Source of the DNA: Nematostella vectensis
Taxonomy: Eukaryota > Cnidaria > Anthozoa > Actiniaria > Edwardsiidae
Direction of reading: 5' to 3'
NCBI RefSeq assembly: GCF_932526225.1
Contig: NC_064039.1
Span: 8,555,459 to 8,619,458 of the forward strand
DNA: 64,000 nucleotides
Part shown: one piece after another, positions 14,001-25,175 of the stretch
Numbering within the stretch: the first letter of the stretch is position 1
Layout: each line of letters starts with the position of its first letter
Program-made: the position numbers and the translations under genes
The notes under the pieces: model-generated
What the model was told of the DNA's origin: nothing
Databases searched by the model: none
The model's input: only the letters and a program-made list of their open reading frames with translations

Positions 14001-17000
14001 AGTTACATTGATAACGATTCTTCTCATCATCATTATCAAACTGATCGTTTGTTCTTAAGGCTGGTAAACACTCATCGTGGTCAGATCAAGAAGGTAAAGT
14101 TTGCGCCAGGGCGAGGGAACTTCAAGCTCGCTGTGCTGTTCAATGATGGCATGGATGTATGGGACCTGCATCAGGTAATTCATTGATGAAATGGATGTGT
14201 GTGCACCAGTAATTAAAAGATGACATGGATGTATGGGACCAGGGGGAGGAGAGAGTTTCGGTAATTTTACTTATGCCCTGTAGTTGATCAAAATATACCT
14301 TGACATATTTGTGTATATACACTTTTCAGCTTACTAACATAGCTCTTCTTCTACACACATTACCTGTGATGCCTGGTGGTCCTTTTGACAAATATTTCAT
14401 TTAGGTGTTCTCTTATTATTAAGATTGAATTACACAGCAGCTATAAGATCGGCAAAGAGGGCTCACCATCTGTCGACATGGACTGGTTGGCGTCCGACTT
14501 GCCGTATGTCATACAGTCCAGTGGTTGTCTTCAAGTGATGGACTTGGAGCTGAAGACGTGCACATCTTCTATGAATCAGATGGACCAGCATGGTAAGCAA
14601 AACAGGCATGCAACACCGGTTTTATAAGCAACACCAGCATGGTAAGCAACACGGTCATGCAACACCAGCATGATAAGCAACACGGTCATGCAACACCAGC
14701 ATGATAAGCAACACAGGCATTTAACACCAGCATGGTAAGCAACACGGTCATGGAACACCAGCATGGTAAGCAACACGGTCATGGAACACCAGCATGGTAA
14801 GCAACACTGGCATGCAACATCAGCATGGTAAGCAACACTGGCATGCAACATCAGCATGGTAAGAAACACTGGCATGCAACATCAGCATGGTAAGCAACAC
14901 TGGCATTTAACACCAGCATGATAAGCAACACAGGCATTTAACACCAGCATGATAAGCAACACAGGCATTTAACACCAGCATGGTAAGCAACACTGGCATG
15001 CAACATCAGAATGGTAAGCAACACGGGCATGCAACATCAGAATGGTAAGCAACACGGGCATGCAAAACCAGCATGGTAAGCAACACTGGCATGCAACATC
15101 AGAATGGTAAGCAACACTGGCATGCAACATCAGAATGGTAAGCAACACTGGCATGCAACATCAGAATGGAAAGCAACACTGGCATGCAACATCAGAATGG
15201 TAAGCAACACTGGCATGCAACATCTGAATGGTAAGCAACACGGGCATGCAACATCAGAATGGTAAGCAACACTGGCATGCAACATCAGAATGGTAAGCAA
15301 CACGGGCATGCAACAATAGCGCACAACACCAACATGCAACATCGTATGCAACACCTGCACAGTGAGGAGCTCTAGGCATCTAGGAAGTACATAATTGGTT
15401 GTGTTCATCTGGTTACCAGAACATTTCGGCTGCTAATTGGTTGTGGAAAGGAAGTGCATGTGTACACCTCTGTGGATGGGGGAAGGGGAGTTGTTTGTGC
15501 ACTTTTATGGCTGGAGGGGGGGGGGGGGGTGTGCCCCCATTGGCTGAGAAGGGGTACACCCCTTTATGCACCCCTATAGGTTGGGAAAGGTTTGCCTCCA
15601 TTCGCTTTTATTTTCACTATTTTCATGGTTAGAAAATGATGCTTTTTTCCGGGGAATTTGTGCTTTTTTGAACATTCACAAGTGTATGCTATTGTTCGTT
15701 GTATTCAAACCCTGTGATTTGTAGACCCGATCTGGTGCCCACACGTGATGGAATCCAAATCAGCTCTCATCATGAAGACCATCTTGCAGCACCAGCTTGG
15801 TCGTGATAAGCAGTCCATGGACAACATCCAAGATTTGTGAGTATCTAATAATGACGATGTAATGGTGGCTATGGTAGCGCGTGTCGCATGGTAGACTATG
15901 TATTGGTGGCCACGGTAGTGCGCGTCGCATGGTGAGCTTTGTATTGGTGGCCACGATGGCGCGAGTCACATGGAAACTTTGTAAAGGTGGCCACGATGGC
16001 GCGCGTCGCATGGAAAACTTTGTAATGGTGACCACGGTAGCGAGCGTCGCATGGGAAACTTTGTAATAGTGGCCACGGTAGCGCGCATCGCATGGTAAAC
16101 TATGTATTTGTGCCCCGGTAACGTGTGTTGTATAGTAAACTTTGTATTGGTGGCCACGGTAGCCTACGTCGCATGGTAAACTTTGTATTGGTGGCCACGG
16201 TAGCGAGCTTCGCATGGTAAACTTAGAACTGTTGACCACGATAACTCGCGTTGGTGGCCGCGGTAGCTAATGTTATTGTTGATCAGTATCTACGTTTAAA
16301 TTTTGTTTTTCAGAGAGCTGAGCGACGAGTTGACGGGATCGATCCAGCGCCAGCTGAACCTTCTTCCTCCGTGAGTGCCTTGACGTGTTTGTATTACACG
16401 TGACAAGTGCGTGACAAGCGCTAGTTCAGTAGGAACCGCGTTGTTATATGACGACGTGAGAAGAGTGCAGTGCTGTAATCGTGTTGCAATTTCCCATGCT
16501 TAATGTCCAGCTGATACGCATCCCCCTAACATGACCCCTCTTCTTTTAATTTGCTGGACATCAAAGACCCCTGCTGTCCTAGTGTTATATCAAATACCAT
16601 TTTCCCTGACACTGTGGTATTTATCGTTTCTAGTGCAATCGCCAGCTTCCTTGCCGTGAGTCCCCTGGGTACCGCTCAGAAGTGTCTTCTGGCTGCAAGG
16701 TGCGTTCAGTACAGCCCTTGTTGTTTTATTCTTACCGGTCTAGCCTATAACAATTAGCTTATATAACAATGACCACAGAGAGTTGTACAGGCTTCATCTC
16801 TCAAGAAAGAGAATGAGGCTTGGAACCCAGGTATTTACATTAGGTACTGTGAATTTCTCGTCAAGCCGGAGATCGCTGCACATCATATACTATATTGTCA
16901 ATATTATAAAGGTATCCTCCTATCAACGCTTAAAATTTCACATCCCGAACATAACAAACCACCACTCTTTATTCGCTTTTCTTTGCAGACTGTTTGGTGA

Positions 17001-20000
17001 TGAAGCAGAGGCGGTCTTCTGGGACGTGGCCTTGCACTATCTTCGCCGGGAGAAAGCAAGACTGTCTTGCAGTCAGCATAAGGTAGAGAGGATGAGTTGC
17101 AACCAATGAGCTACACACAGTATGTGACCATTCGCCATTGGAGTGATGATAATGATGGTGGTGGTAGTGACGAATTAAGCACACTTTCAAAGGAGCACAG
17201 CGTAACATTTATTACCAAACTATTACGTAAACTAAACCTATCCAATCGCGTTTATCTTCTCTAGGCCAATCACAAGCCACCTCTTCTCGCACGTGATCGC
17301 TCCAACTCCGACTTCTTCAACCCTGCAGATGCCACCGCGAAAATTCGCCGCTCATTCAGCTCCAGGTCCCTGGACCTACTATCGATCGATGACGACCTAG
17401 ATATGACTGCCAAGGAGGAGAATGGGGCTAGTGATGATTGCCGCTGTTATCCTGTCTCCTTGGACAATTGTTACGAGATTCTGTGCGACACGGACGCATT
17501 TCAGGTACACGACTACAGGCTCCCCATCCTCGACAGTGAAGGCACTGTTAATTATTCTCACTTCGTCTCTACAGAAAGCTCAGTTGGACCGAACAGCACT
17601 CCACGACAGTAAGAGATCCACTTATGGGCATACAAGGAAGTGCGCCGAGGCTCTTGTCCTGCTAGGACAGGTACAGACAAATAAAATATCAGTGGACATC
17701 ATCATCTAACAATAGGCATCATCATCTTATTGTACTATTCCCTTTGCGCTCTTGTTGTTATATTGCAGGCCGACCGTGCTGTTCAGTTGTTCCTGGAAAC
17801 GGATGCCACTAATGAGAATTACTATGTAGACTCACTAAGGTAGATTTTTATCTCTAAAAGAATGTTTATCAGTATAGATGAGAGGCGAGCGCTCTTACCA
17901 CAGTAAAGCGATGTATTGCCTGAATTGACCTATTAGCATTGCACGATGTTGTCTGAGTTAAGAGAAGTAATTTGTGTTTCGTCGTTCCACAGGGCGTGCC
18001 TTGTGGCTACCATCCGTTCCTCTGGGGCATCACAGAGTACCATCAAGCTAGTAGCTACAAATCTCATCGCAAGTGGCAAACTCACTGGTTAGATTAGCGT
18101 GTTTGATTGCCTTAACAGTTGTAAAGACAACAGTCGAACCATACAGTACCTACGCCCTAGGGTCGCAAAGAGGTCTTGGATTGCCACTGTCATGTTTATA
18201 GCATCAACACTCGTAATAATAATCGAACTATAACAGTCATAATTGTAATCGCAGCAGAAGCATCAAATTGAAATTCATCATCACTAATCAGTGCTGTACC
18301 AGACGTTCAATTCTATATCTCCTAAAAGTCTTGTCAGTCTTATCTTGTTTTACCACATATGTCCCTGTTATATTTTTCTCTGTTTGTCAAGAGGGTATCC
18401 AGTTGCTGTGTTTGATTGACAAGGGGCTGGACGCCTGCCGTTACCTACAGACGTATGGCGAGTGGCAGAGATCCGCCTCCCTCGCTAAGGTACCAACCAA
18501 TCGTGAGATTTTTACAAACATTCCCATTGCAAGTGACTCCCTGCGAATGTCGAGGGCAACAAAGACGTCACGAATAAGCATGGGGGAGGAAGGGGGGTTC
18601 GCTAGGAGCGGTTGTCCAATAGCGTTTTCGGTTTGCAGTTTTTGCCGATTTCGTATATTTTTGTTCTCTTACATCTGTCGATTATTTTCATTTCCGCATT
18701 TATTATTATTATATTTTTGCGGTTCCTAAACCCCCTCCTCCAGCCCCCCCCCCTACCCCCTTAGCTTAGTATTGGCCAGTTGTTGTAGTCTGCAGGCCTC
18801 ACATTTCTTTTGAATCCTCTTATTTGGTCGCAGGCCACGCTGAACTATCCGGACTGTGCCGAGGTGATGCGTCGATGGATTGAGCATCTTTCTAGCACTC
18901 ACACCAGTCAACAGGTATAGCCTAGCTCACACTTATAAGAACGTTACTTTACAAGTATAGCCTAGCTCACACTTATCAGAACGTTACTCTGCAGATATAC
19001 CCTAGCTAACACTTATCAGAACGTTACTTTACAGATATACCCTAGCTAACACTTATCAGAACGTTACTTTGCAGATATACCCTAACTAACACTTATCAGA
19101 ACGTTACTTTACAGATATACCCTAGCTCACACTTATCAGAACGTTACTTTACAGATATACCCTAACTAACACTTATCAGAACGTTACTTTACAGGAATAC
19201 CCTAGCTCACACTTATCAGAACGTTACTTTAAAGATATACCCAAGCTAACACTTATCAGAACGTTACTTTATAGATATACCCTAACTAACACTTATCAGA
19301 ACGTTACTTTGCAGATATACCCTAACTAACACTTATCAGAACGTTACTTTACAGATATACCCAAGCTTACACTTATCAGAACGTTACTCTGCAGATATAC
19401 CCTAGCTCACACTTATCATAACGTTACTTTACAGATATACCCTAACTAACACTTATCAGAACGTTACTTTACAGGTATACCCTAGCTCACACTTATCAGA
19501 ACGTTACTTTACAGATATACCCTAGCTCACACTTATCAGAACGTTACTTTACAGATATACCCTAGCTCACACTTATCATAACGTTACTTTACAGATATAC
19601 CCTAACTAACACTTATCAGAACGTTACTTTACAGGTATACCCTAGCTCACACTTATCAGAACGTTACATTACAGATATACCCTAGCTCACACTTATCAGA
19701 ACGTTACTTTACAGATATACCCTAACACTTATCAAAACGTTACTTTGCAGATATATCCTAGCTAACACTTATCAGAACGTTACTTTACAGATATACCCTA
19801 ACTAACACTTATCAGAACGTTACTTTGCAGATATACCCTAACTAACACTTATCAGAACGTTACTTTACAGATATACCCAAGCTTACACTTATCAGAACGT
19901 TACTCTGCAGATATACCCTAGCTCACACTTATCATAACGTTACTTTACAGATATACCCTAACTAACACTTATCAGAACGTTACTTTACAGGTATACCCTA

Positions 20001-21266
20001 GCTCACACTTATCAGAACGTTACTTTACAGATATACCCTAGCTCACACTTATCAGAACGTTACTTTACAGATATACCCTAACACTTATCAGAACGTTACT
20101 TTGCAGATATATCCTAGCTAACACTTATCAGAACGTTACTTTACAGATATACCCTAACTCACACTTATCAGAACGTTACTTTACAGATATGCCCTAGCTA
20201 ACACTTATCAGAACGTTACTTTACAGATATACCCTAACTCACACTTATCAGAACGTTACTTTACAGATATACCCTAGCTAACACTTATCAGAACGTTACT
20301 TTACAGGAATACCCTAGCTAACACTTATCAGCACGTTACTTTGCAGATATACCCTAGCTCACACTTATCAGAACGTTACTTTACAGGAATACCCTAGCTA
20401 ACACTTATCAGCACGTTACTTTGCAGATATACCCTAGCTAACACTTATCAGAACGTTACTTTACAGGAATACCCTAGCTTATCAAAACGTAACAATTTTA
20501 TGCCAGGGTCTTATTCAAAGTGGGACGCTTTTGCGATAGATAAAGTGCGGATAATATTTTAGCGCATTCTTTTGACGTTTCCTGTAGAGTAAAGCAGTGT
20601 TGGTGTTACTATCTCTGGGCAAGTTCCACAAGGCACTCGAGATGTTACACAGGTATTTATCTACTGTTTTGCAAGCTACAAAGAACGATGGAGGCAAGGT
20701 GCTGCCGTGGTCACCATGAAACTTTTTTAAGAATCGAAATTCACAGTGTTGATTGGCACAAACTTTAGAGATGGCAGATATGTTTCCGTCATATTCTGAT
20801 CACATCTTCTGATGCATATTGAAACATTCCTTTGCCGAGCTGGCCGTTGTCAATGACGTTTCTCGTATGTCTAGTTCCCTATCAAGGTGACCACGGTAGC
20901 GCGCGGCGAATGGTTAGTCGAGATTTTGCCTCTTCCTTTTCACTGGGAAGGTATATGTGTGATAATTGGATTTACCGTCCTTCCTACCAGTAGATTACGT
21001 ATCCTCCCTTATTGATGCATCACTTATTTACCCCTCCCAACCGTTTCCTTTGCAGCATGAGGTATTTTGACCGCGCCGCGCTGTTTGCCGAGGCGTGCCA
21101 TGACTTTGGTTTCTTCCTGAACCAGGACGAGTCGTCCATTTCTCTAGTCGAGAATGTGTACGCAGAGTACGCTCGCTATCTTCAGGGCCTGGGGCTGAGG
21201 AAGGCCGCATTGTATTTCGGGAGCAAAGCAGGGGATAAAGGGCGGCAGTTTTTAGAGGGGATCTAA
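2073..21266 (+). CDS. WDR11: WDR11, WD-repeat vesicle-tethering protein (25 exons)
   Basis: Exons: 2073-2137, 5444-5555, 7695-8025, 8428-8644, 8877-9625, 10356-10538, 11196-11271, 11609-11717, 11853-11981, 12471-12575, 12865-12971, 14060-14174, 14424-14592, 15725-15836, 16314-16370, 16634-16699, 16989-17082, 17265-17504, 17575-17670, 17769-17839, 17993-18087, 18392-18489, 18834-18914, 20588-20652, 21056-21266. They sum to 3753 nt, one open frame of 1250 residues; human WDR11 is 1224. All junctions are GT-AG and phases agree. Family landmarks include DWGWQ at the exon 1/2 join, LWNADTGTKLWKK, CLHENG, MCPPLTTKN, KRSTYGHTRKC, CLIDKGLDACRYLQTYGEW and SMRYFDRAALF. Known role: two beta-propellers and a helical C-terminus; it works with FAM91A1 in tethering endosome-derived vesicles at the trans-Golgi and is linked to Hedgehog signalling. 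The start is the only ATG giving the conserved N-terminus. The C-terminal acidic tail of the human protein is missing. Confidence 0.96.
2737..3100. repeat. dispersed repeat with TATCTTTTAGGG subrepeats
   Basis: In WDR11 intron 1. The motif TATCTTTTAGGG(T/G)G or a close variant recurs five or six times between 2795 and 3045. The ends are roughly complementary (CCAGGGGGGTACTCCC at the left, GTGGTACCCCTGTA at the right), so this is probably a non-autonomous inverted-repeat element. Target duplications were not resolved. Confidence 0.5.
3103..3177. repeat. imperfect hairpin
   Basis: TACCCTTCTGTGCAGAGC with TTTCTG is mirrored by CAGAAAGCTCTG and ACAGGAGGGGTA, giving a stem of about 22 bp with mismatches and a loop of about 25 bases. 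It is probably a small MITE remnant. Confidence 0.4.
3316..4905 (+). mobile_element. degenerate non-LTR (LINE) retrotransposon, reverse transcriptase and 3' end
   Basis: Shifted frames together spell a CR1/jockey-like reverse transcriptase. They include AKACGADGISN, LTPLVNLSLSTGQSPSQWK, KENYCPVSLL, the primer-binding-like AGVPQG, and the catalytic strand FLFADDTLL near 3880-3900. After these come LEYASVVWDG and an RLRLKHCGLN...CNCG tail like the C-terminal Cys motif of such elements. Frameshifts and stops (for example TAA near 4013) break it. A segment of about 107 bp inside the RT (3322-3425 and 3428-3535) is tandemly duplicated. It lies in sense orientation in WDR11 intron 1. The endonuclease half is missing. 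Confidence 0.8.
5541..7378 (+). repeat. 44-bp minisatellite carrying copies of the WDR11 exon 2 donor site
   Basis: About 41 tandem copies. A unit reads CTCCTTGCACAAGG (the last 14 bases of exon 2), then GTAGGTTATAGG, then TCTTTAATAAACACCCTG. The first copy is the real exon end and donor at 5555/5556; all later copies are intronic. A variant with CACAAAGGTCAGG recurs, for example near 5947 and 6475, a spacing of 528 bp or 12 units, so the array also has higher-order structure. Most copies keep a good GTAGGT donor. Confidence 0.97.
9671..10056 (+). mobile_element. tRNA-derived SINE
   Basis: The head looks like a tRNA gene: an A-box-like TGGCCTAGTGTGTTAGCG near 9674, and a perfect B box GGTTCGAATCC at 9718-9728. 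A non-tRNA body of about 310 bases follows and ends in an ATAAATAAATAAAT tail, typical of a Pol III-transcribed SINE. It sits in WDR11 intron 5 in sense orientation. A fragment of the body (CAGTGACARTGCTTACTAAC) recurs near 56397-56425. Confidence 0.8.
11355..11455. repeat. dispersed repeat fragment shared with 56.3-56.6 kb
   Basis: GCCAATTAGCATG followed by TTTGATTGACACAAAGTTCAT matches, with changes, the left arm of the inverted-repeat element near 56320. It lies in WDR11 intron 7. Confidence 0.45.
13005..13268. mobile_element. MITE, family A (GCATTGTCACCAGTTTAC termini)
   Basis: The left end AAAGCAGCATTGTCACCAG, then TTTACTTCCGG, is mirrored at the right by CCGGAAGTAAACTGGTGACG, then TTGCTACTT. 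The internal 200 bp is non-coding. Relatives lie at 26268-26514 and three times at 60755-61262. It lies in WDR11 intron 11, about 35 bases after the exon 11 donor. Confidence 0.8.
14145..14245 (+). repeat. partial duplications of the WDR11 exon 12 end and donor
   Basis: The exon end ATGGATGTATGGGACC-TGCATCAG with donor GTAATT is followed by two degenerate copies, AAATGGATGTGTGTG-CACCAGTAATT and ACATGGATGTATGGGACCAG. The tandem is of about 45-55 bp and carries exon sequence into intron 12. Confidence 0.6.
14583..15315 (+). repeat. 31-bp minisatellite carrying copies of the WDR11 exon 13 donor site
   Basis: About 23 copies of a unit ACCAGCATG-GTAAGCAACAC-(G/T)G(T/G)CATGCAAC. The exon 13 end is GACCAGCATG with donor GTAAGC at 14592/14593, so each unit repeats the last 9 exon bases and the donor. 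Many copies keep ATGGTAAGC; others are changed to ATGATAAGC or ATGGAAAGC. Confidence 0.95.
15857..16262. repeat. 41-bp minisatellite in WDR11 intron 14
   Basis: Nine or ten degenerate copies of GGTGGCCACGGTAGCGCGCG-TCGCATGGTAAACTTTGTATT begin about 20 bases after the exon 14 donor. Diverged single copies of the GGCCACGGTAGCG core occur near 20890, 56599 and 56755, so the unit derives from, or has seeded, a dispersed motif. Confidence 0.9.
18911..20488 (+). repeat. 40-bp minisatellite abutting the WDR11 exon 23 donor
   Basis: About 39 copies of CCTAGCTCACACTTATCAGA-ACGTTACTTTACAGATATAC directly follow the exon end CAACAG|GTATAGCC. The unit keeps the ACAG|GTATA(G/C)CC junction, but most copies read ACAGATATAC, losing the GT. 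A few keep ACAGGTATAC (near 19471, 19631 and 19988). Variant copies such as CCAAGCTTACAC recur 516 bp apart (19361 and 19877), showing block duplication. Confidence 0.95.
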
Positions 21267-22970
21267 ACCGTATTGTGTCGCCATAGAAGTCTGGCCGAGG
21301 AAGGCTGCTGCATGTTGCAAGCATGTATTACAAGGAATCTATACCACACTGCTGTTGCCATGGAGACTTGGTTCCAGGGTGGTTATAATAGCCACTCGTC
21401 TAGAAAAGAAAACAATTTAATACCGTTTCAGCAAAACGTTGGTGGTGGTTTGTGGTGTCTAAGTCTCCCCATCCCCTTTATGGTGCCAACTTCAACTCAC
21501 CGCAAAAAGAGATGGTGGGATCTATAACATTACGTCCATAGTTCTATACTCCATCCCTCAGGATTAATTCATAATAATGATATTGACCTTGTATGTTAGA
21601 CAAAATGTAAAATGTTGTATCTTGGGTAATGACTACTACATCGTGGACAACGACGGCAGAAAAGAATGAATTGAGAATTCAATAGCGGCACGCAAGCGTT
21701 TTGCCCGACACATTTCAGCCGTTTTCCACCAACCCAGTACGAAAAACCCCAAATTTCACGGTCAATTGAGGACGCGGATATTCGCACTGTAAACTCTACC
21801 TACTTTCACTCTGTTGGAATGTTATCCTTAGTTTATTTTCATCTATCTGAGTGGTTTTCAAAAACCCGTGCAACAAAATGCAATTGTTAAAGTGTAATAG
21901 TCGAGCCAGAACAAAAAAGAATAAAGGCATTACAGGGTATTAGTGCTAAATAAACTAAAAAGTATTTCACGGGTTTTTAAAAAACACCCCAATGTGTTTT
22001 TATATTATTACATTGCTACTAGTTTTGTACTGGGCGTCGAGCGCGAGTGCATTTTTTTCGATTTCGTTGGCCCTGTCTAGTATAAACGGCCAGCAAAGTC
22101 GACAACGTTTTTGTGTTCTTATTTGTGATGATATGTTTTGTTTCGGCTCTGGACTTGGTTTGTGTACCGGTATATTGCGTACTTAATAAATGTGATAGAA
22201 ATATATAATAAACAAGTGATTGCATAAATTGGCATTGTGCGCGAGCCCGCGCTATTAGTGTTACATGTTGCACTTGATGCGCAGGAAAGGGTTATAAAGT
22301 CATTTTATGGTCAGGTCCGTAGCCAGGATTTTGGGGATGGGGGGGGGGGGGGGGGAGTTCTATTACCCATTTAGTGGTCCGTTTTCTTTAGGTAGCTCTC
22401 CCCAGCTCGCAGTTGTACTCAATTTCCCTTGATAAGAGCGGCCCTTCTGGTCCCCAAACCCCCTTGGCTACGGGCCTCTGTAAAGCCTAGTCTTCACGTG
22501 AGACAAACACAGACGCTAGAGCAAGCACAAAAGTGTTATTTAGCTGTGAAAATTAGTCTGCGCAGCAATGAGCGCAAGCGCAAGATGATATTTTTTCCCT
22601 TTATCTTTAGTTGGGGTTGCGTTTGGTTGTGCTAAGTGAAAACGAAACAGCGAAGATAAAGTAACAATATCTTACCAATAAAATTTCGACTTCAAGCCTT
22701 CTAGATGGCGGTCAAGTTTGAGGAGAAGTTCAGTGAGGTAGTTTACTGGTTCAAAGTTCGTAGTTCACTAGAAACAAACCCTTGCGCTTGTCACTAGTGA
22801 AAACTAGGTTTCGCTTTCAGCCATAGCCCCACTATTTTCATTTAGATGTCATTTAATAATATTAAATGACATCTATAATGGCTATATTATATAGCCTCTA
22901 TTGCTAGCCGATCACGGCTACTATTGTTTTAATAAACCACAGCCCTGTTGGTATTTATACGCGATTTATG
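21267..22970. other. WDR11 3' flank and intergenic sequence
   Basis: It contains an AATAAA at 21920-21925 that could serve WDR11, and a repeat-like stretch at 21850-21915 similar to 1428-1495. A G-run at 22340-22362 lies inside a repeat whose two ends both carry gtagccagg/cttggctacggg-type sequence. There is a near-perfect palindrome with 14-bp arms, AGATGTCATTTAAT, at 22844-22874. No gene was seen. Confidence 0.4.
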
Positions 22971-22971
22971 G

Positions 22972-24509
22972 CCAACCAAGAGAGCATAAGATAAGAGAGG
23001 GACACTTTGGCATTACCCGCGCGCCATGTCGATTCCGAATCCGGCTATTTTTAGTAACCACCACCCCACCACTGCGCGTGAGCATTTTTACTCACCCTAC
23101 CCCCGCGCTTTGGCATTTACATCTTGTTGTTTGCTTCTATTTTGTGACATGAAACCGAAAAAAAACCACCCTATTTGCACAAATACCATCGAAAATGTCA
23201 TTCTAGCATCAAGGATACGGGCAGTTGCAGTTTATTAAGGGGATGTAGTACTTCGAGGATTGCAAGATTTCCAAAACGAGACTTCATTCAAAATCAAGAG
23301 CGGAAAAACTCCTGCTTCAATCACCGTTTTTGCTCTAACTGCTGCTTCTTCGTGGTTTCTCAACATTCATTATCTTCCTAATGATCAAACGAAATCTGTA
23401 AGTTAGACATTAGATATAATATCGATTTTTGTGAATATTCCGGTGCATTGAGAAGGAATCCAAGAAAAATAGATTTCATAAAAGTATCCTTATAACGAGG
23501 GAATGCATTTTTGTGATAATCAAAGCCAGCAAGTAGAAGTATCTGAGCTTTTGTAAAAGTGAGAAAATAAAGAGGGAGATATTACTGTATTTCTTTGATG
23601 TTGTTATTATTATATGTTATATTATTATATTGTTATTATACCACAGGTTCCCCAAGCTAATGTTGTATTTTACGTGTTTCATTCATAGTTACTGTAAATA
23701 TATGGTGCATGACGATAAAAAAAAAAAAAAAATTAGGACGAAAAATATAATAAAATTCCTTCAAACTTTTCTTAATTTGTGGAGTTGTTATTTACATCCC
23801 TGTGAAGTTTCAATCCATTTGGGGCAATATTGAGCGATTGAAGTTCCCCCATGTGGTTTATCTGCTTGACTTATGGGAGTGGTCTATCTGCCTGGTTTAT
23901 GTACGCTGTTTATCTCTGGCTTAAATCGCTCAATATTGCCCCAAATGGATGGAAACTTCACAGGGATTTAAATAACAACTCCACAAACTGGTTAGAAAAG
24001 TTTGAAGGTATTTTATTATAATTTTCGTCCCCATTTTTTTATTTTTTTTTGTAACGCAACATATATTTACAGTGAATGAGACACGTAAAATACAACATAT
24101 TTGTTTGGGGGACCTGTGATTATACAAGCTGGATTTTAATCAAACGCAGTATCACAGCCATTTTATCGCTCGTCGGTTTTTTCTTTCTCATTTGACTTCG
24201 CCGCTCAGACAAACAAAACAGTCAAACTATTCAGGGATTAAGCTTTCTGTGAGTATTTTTGCCAATCTTGGTAACTTAAGTTAGACTTGTTTTCTTCTTC
24301 CGAGTCATTTTACATGATCTCTTTTCATTCCTATCGAGTTGGCAAAACAACAACACGCAACCCGCGGGGGAGTAGGACAAAATAAAATGAGCAAATCCTC
24401 ACGCGCAGTGTTGGGGTGGTGGTTACTAAAAATAGCCGGATTCGAAATCGACATGGCGCGCGGGTAATACCAAAGTGTCCCTCTCTTATCTTATGCTCTC
24501 TTGGGCCAA
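22972..24509. repeat. 1.5-kb foldback structure with two nested pairs of inverted arms
   Basis: The outer arms (22972-23109 and 24361-24509) both read, in opposite senses, through AAGAGAGCATAAGATAAGAG, ACCCGCGCGCCATGTCGATT and GGCTATTTTTAGTAACCACC. The inner arms (about 23645-23840 and 23918-24121) share TTGTATTTTACGTGT, GTGGAGTTGTTATTTA and CCATTTGGGGCAATATTGAG. About 80 bp separates the inner arms. It is probably a foldback transposon or two elements inserted head to head. It ends about 280 bp before the SMIM8 start codon. Confidence 0.85.
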
Positions 24510-24774
24510 CTCAACACCAACACACACAAACTCGCCGCCACCAATCTGCGAGTTTGCACCTGCGTAGCAAGCGCAAAGGGCTGGAAAAGATGAGGGATAG
24601 ATCCTGCGCGCCTGTAAAGAAGAATGGAGCAAATGTAGGGAAAGGGAGCGCTTTTAGTTTTATTCGTACTCATCTTGGTCATAGCCAACAAGCCCGGGCT
24701 ACTTACCCTTATACACCGTAGCAAGAGTATTTTGGTTTACCTGTGTTGCTGTAAAACATGAAGAGAATGGGGCG

Positions 24775-24795
24775 AGGTATTATACAAGATGGCGG
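24775..24795 (+). promoter_or_regulatory. YY1-like element over the SMIM8 start codon
   Basis: The start codon lies in ATACAAGATGGCGGACAAAC. CAAGATGGCGG is the known YY1 consensus found over first ATGs of housekeeping genes. The same CAAGATGGCG overlaps the TMEM53 start. Binding is an inference. Confidence 0.5.
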
Positions 24796-25175
24796 ACAAA
24801 CCTAACAAGAAAGTCCACCCATCTCAAAGCAGACAAAGCACGTTTGCCTTTCGTATCATCAACCCTGAACTCTTTATAAAGCCGGTAAGATAAAAAAGAC
24901 ATGTTCATTCTCGCACGAAAGCTTAACAGATGGTGTTGAACTGAGATCTACAGCTCTGTAATAGCCCTGTGGGTTCCGGTTACCAAAAGTTTCTGATGTT
25001 GTTTGTTGTTTATCCACTTTTTCAGAATAAAGTCGTGATGACTTTTGGACTGGTGTCCATCGTAGGCTGTATCCTTTACTTGGGCTACATGAACATGGTG
25101 TCTGGACTTGGAGAAAAACAAACTGTGTCTGTTAAAGTACAAAATACTCCACCGAGGAAAAGCAAATGGGACTAG
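24789..25175 (+). CDS. SMIM8: SMIM8, small integral membrane protein 8 (2 exons)
   Basis: Exons 24789-24884 and 25026-25175 join in phase 0 to an 81-residue protein, a little shorter than the human one. Hallmarks of the family are INPELFIKPNK across the junction, the following VVMTFGLVSIVGCILYLGY membrane helix (about residues 36-55), and the C-terminal KSKWD, which is the exact end of vertebrate SMIM8. The N-terminus is basic and variable. The molecular function is unknown; only membrane insertion is predicted. The start codon is inside a YY1-like element. The neighbour TMEM53 is convergent. It has a single small intron of 141 bp. Confidence 0.92.

Noticed and set aside
14576-15408. Long minus-strand frames full of CHHSVAYH-type repeats
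   Set aside because: They are translations of the 31-bp intronic minisatellite.
15760-16239. Minus-strand frame of 159 codons with repeated RGHxYKV motifs
   Set aside because: Translation of the 41-bp intronic minisatellite, not a gene.
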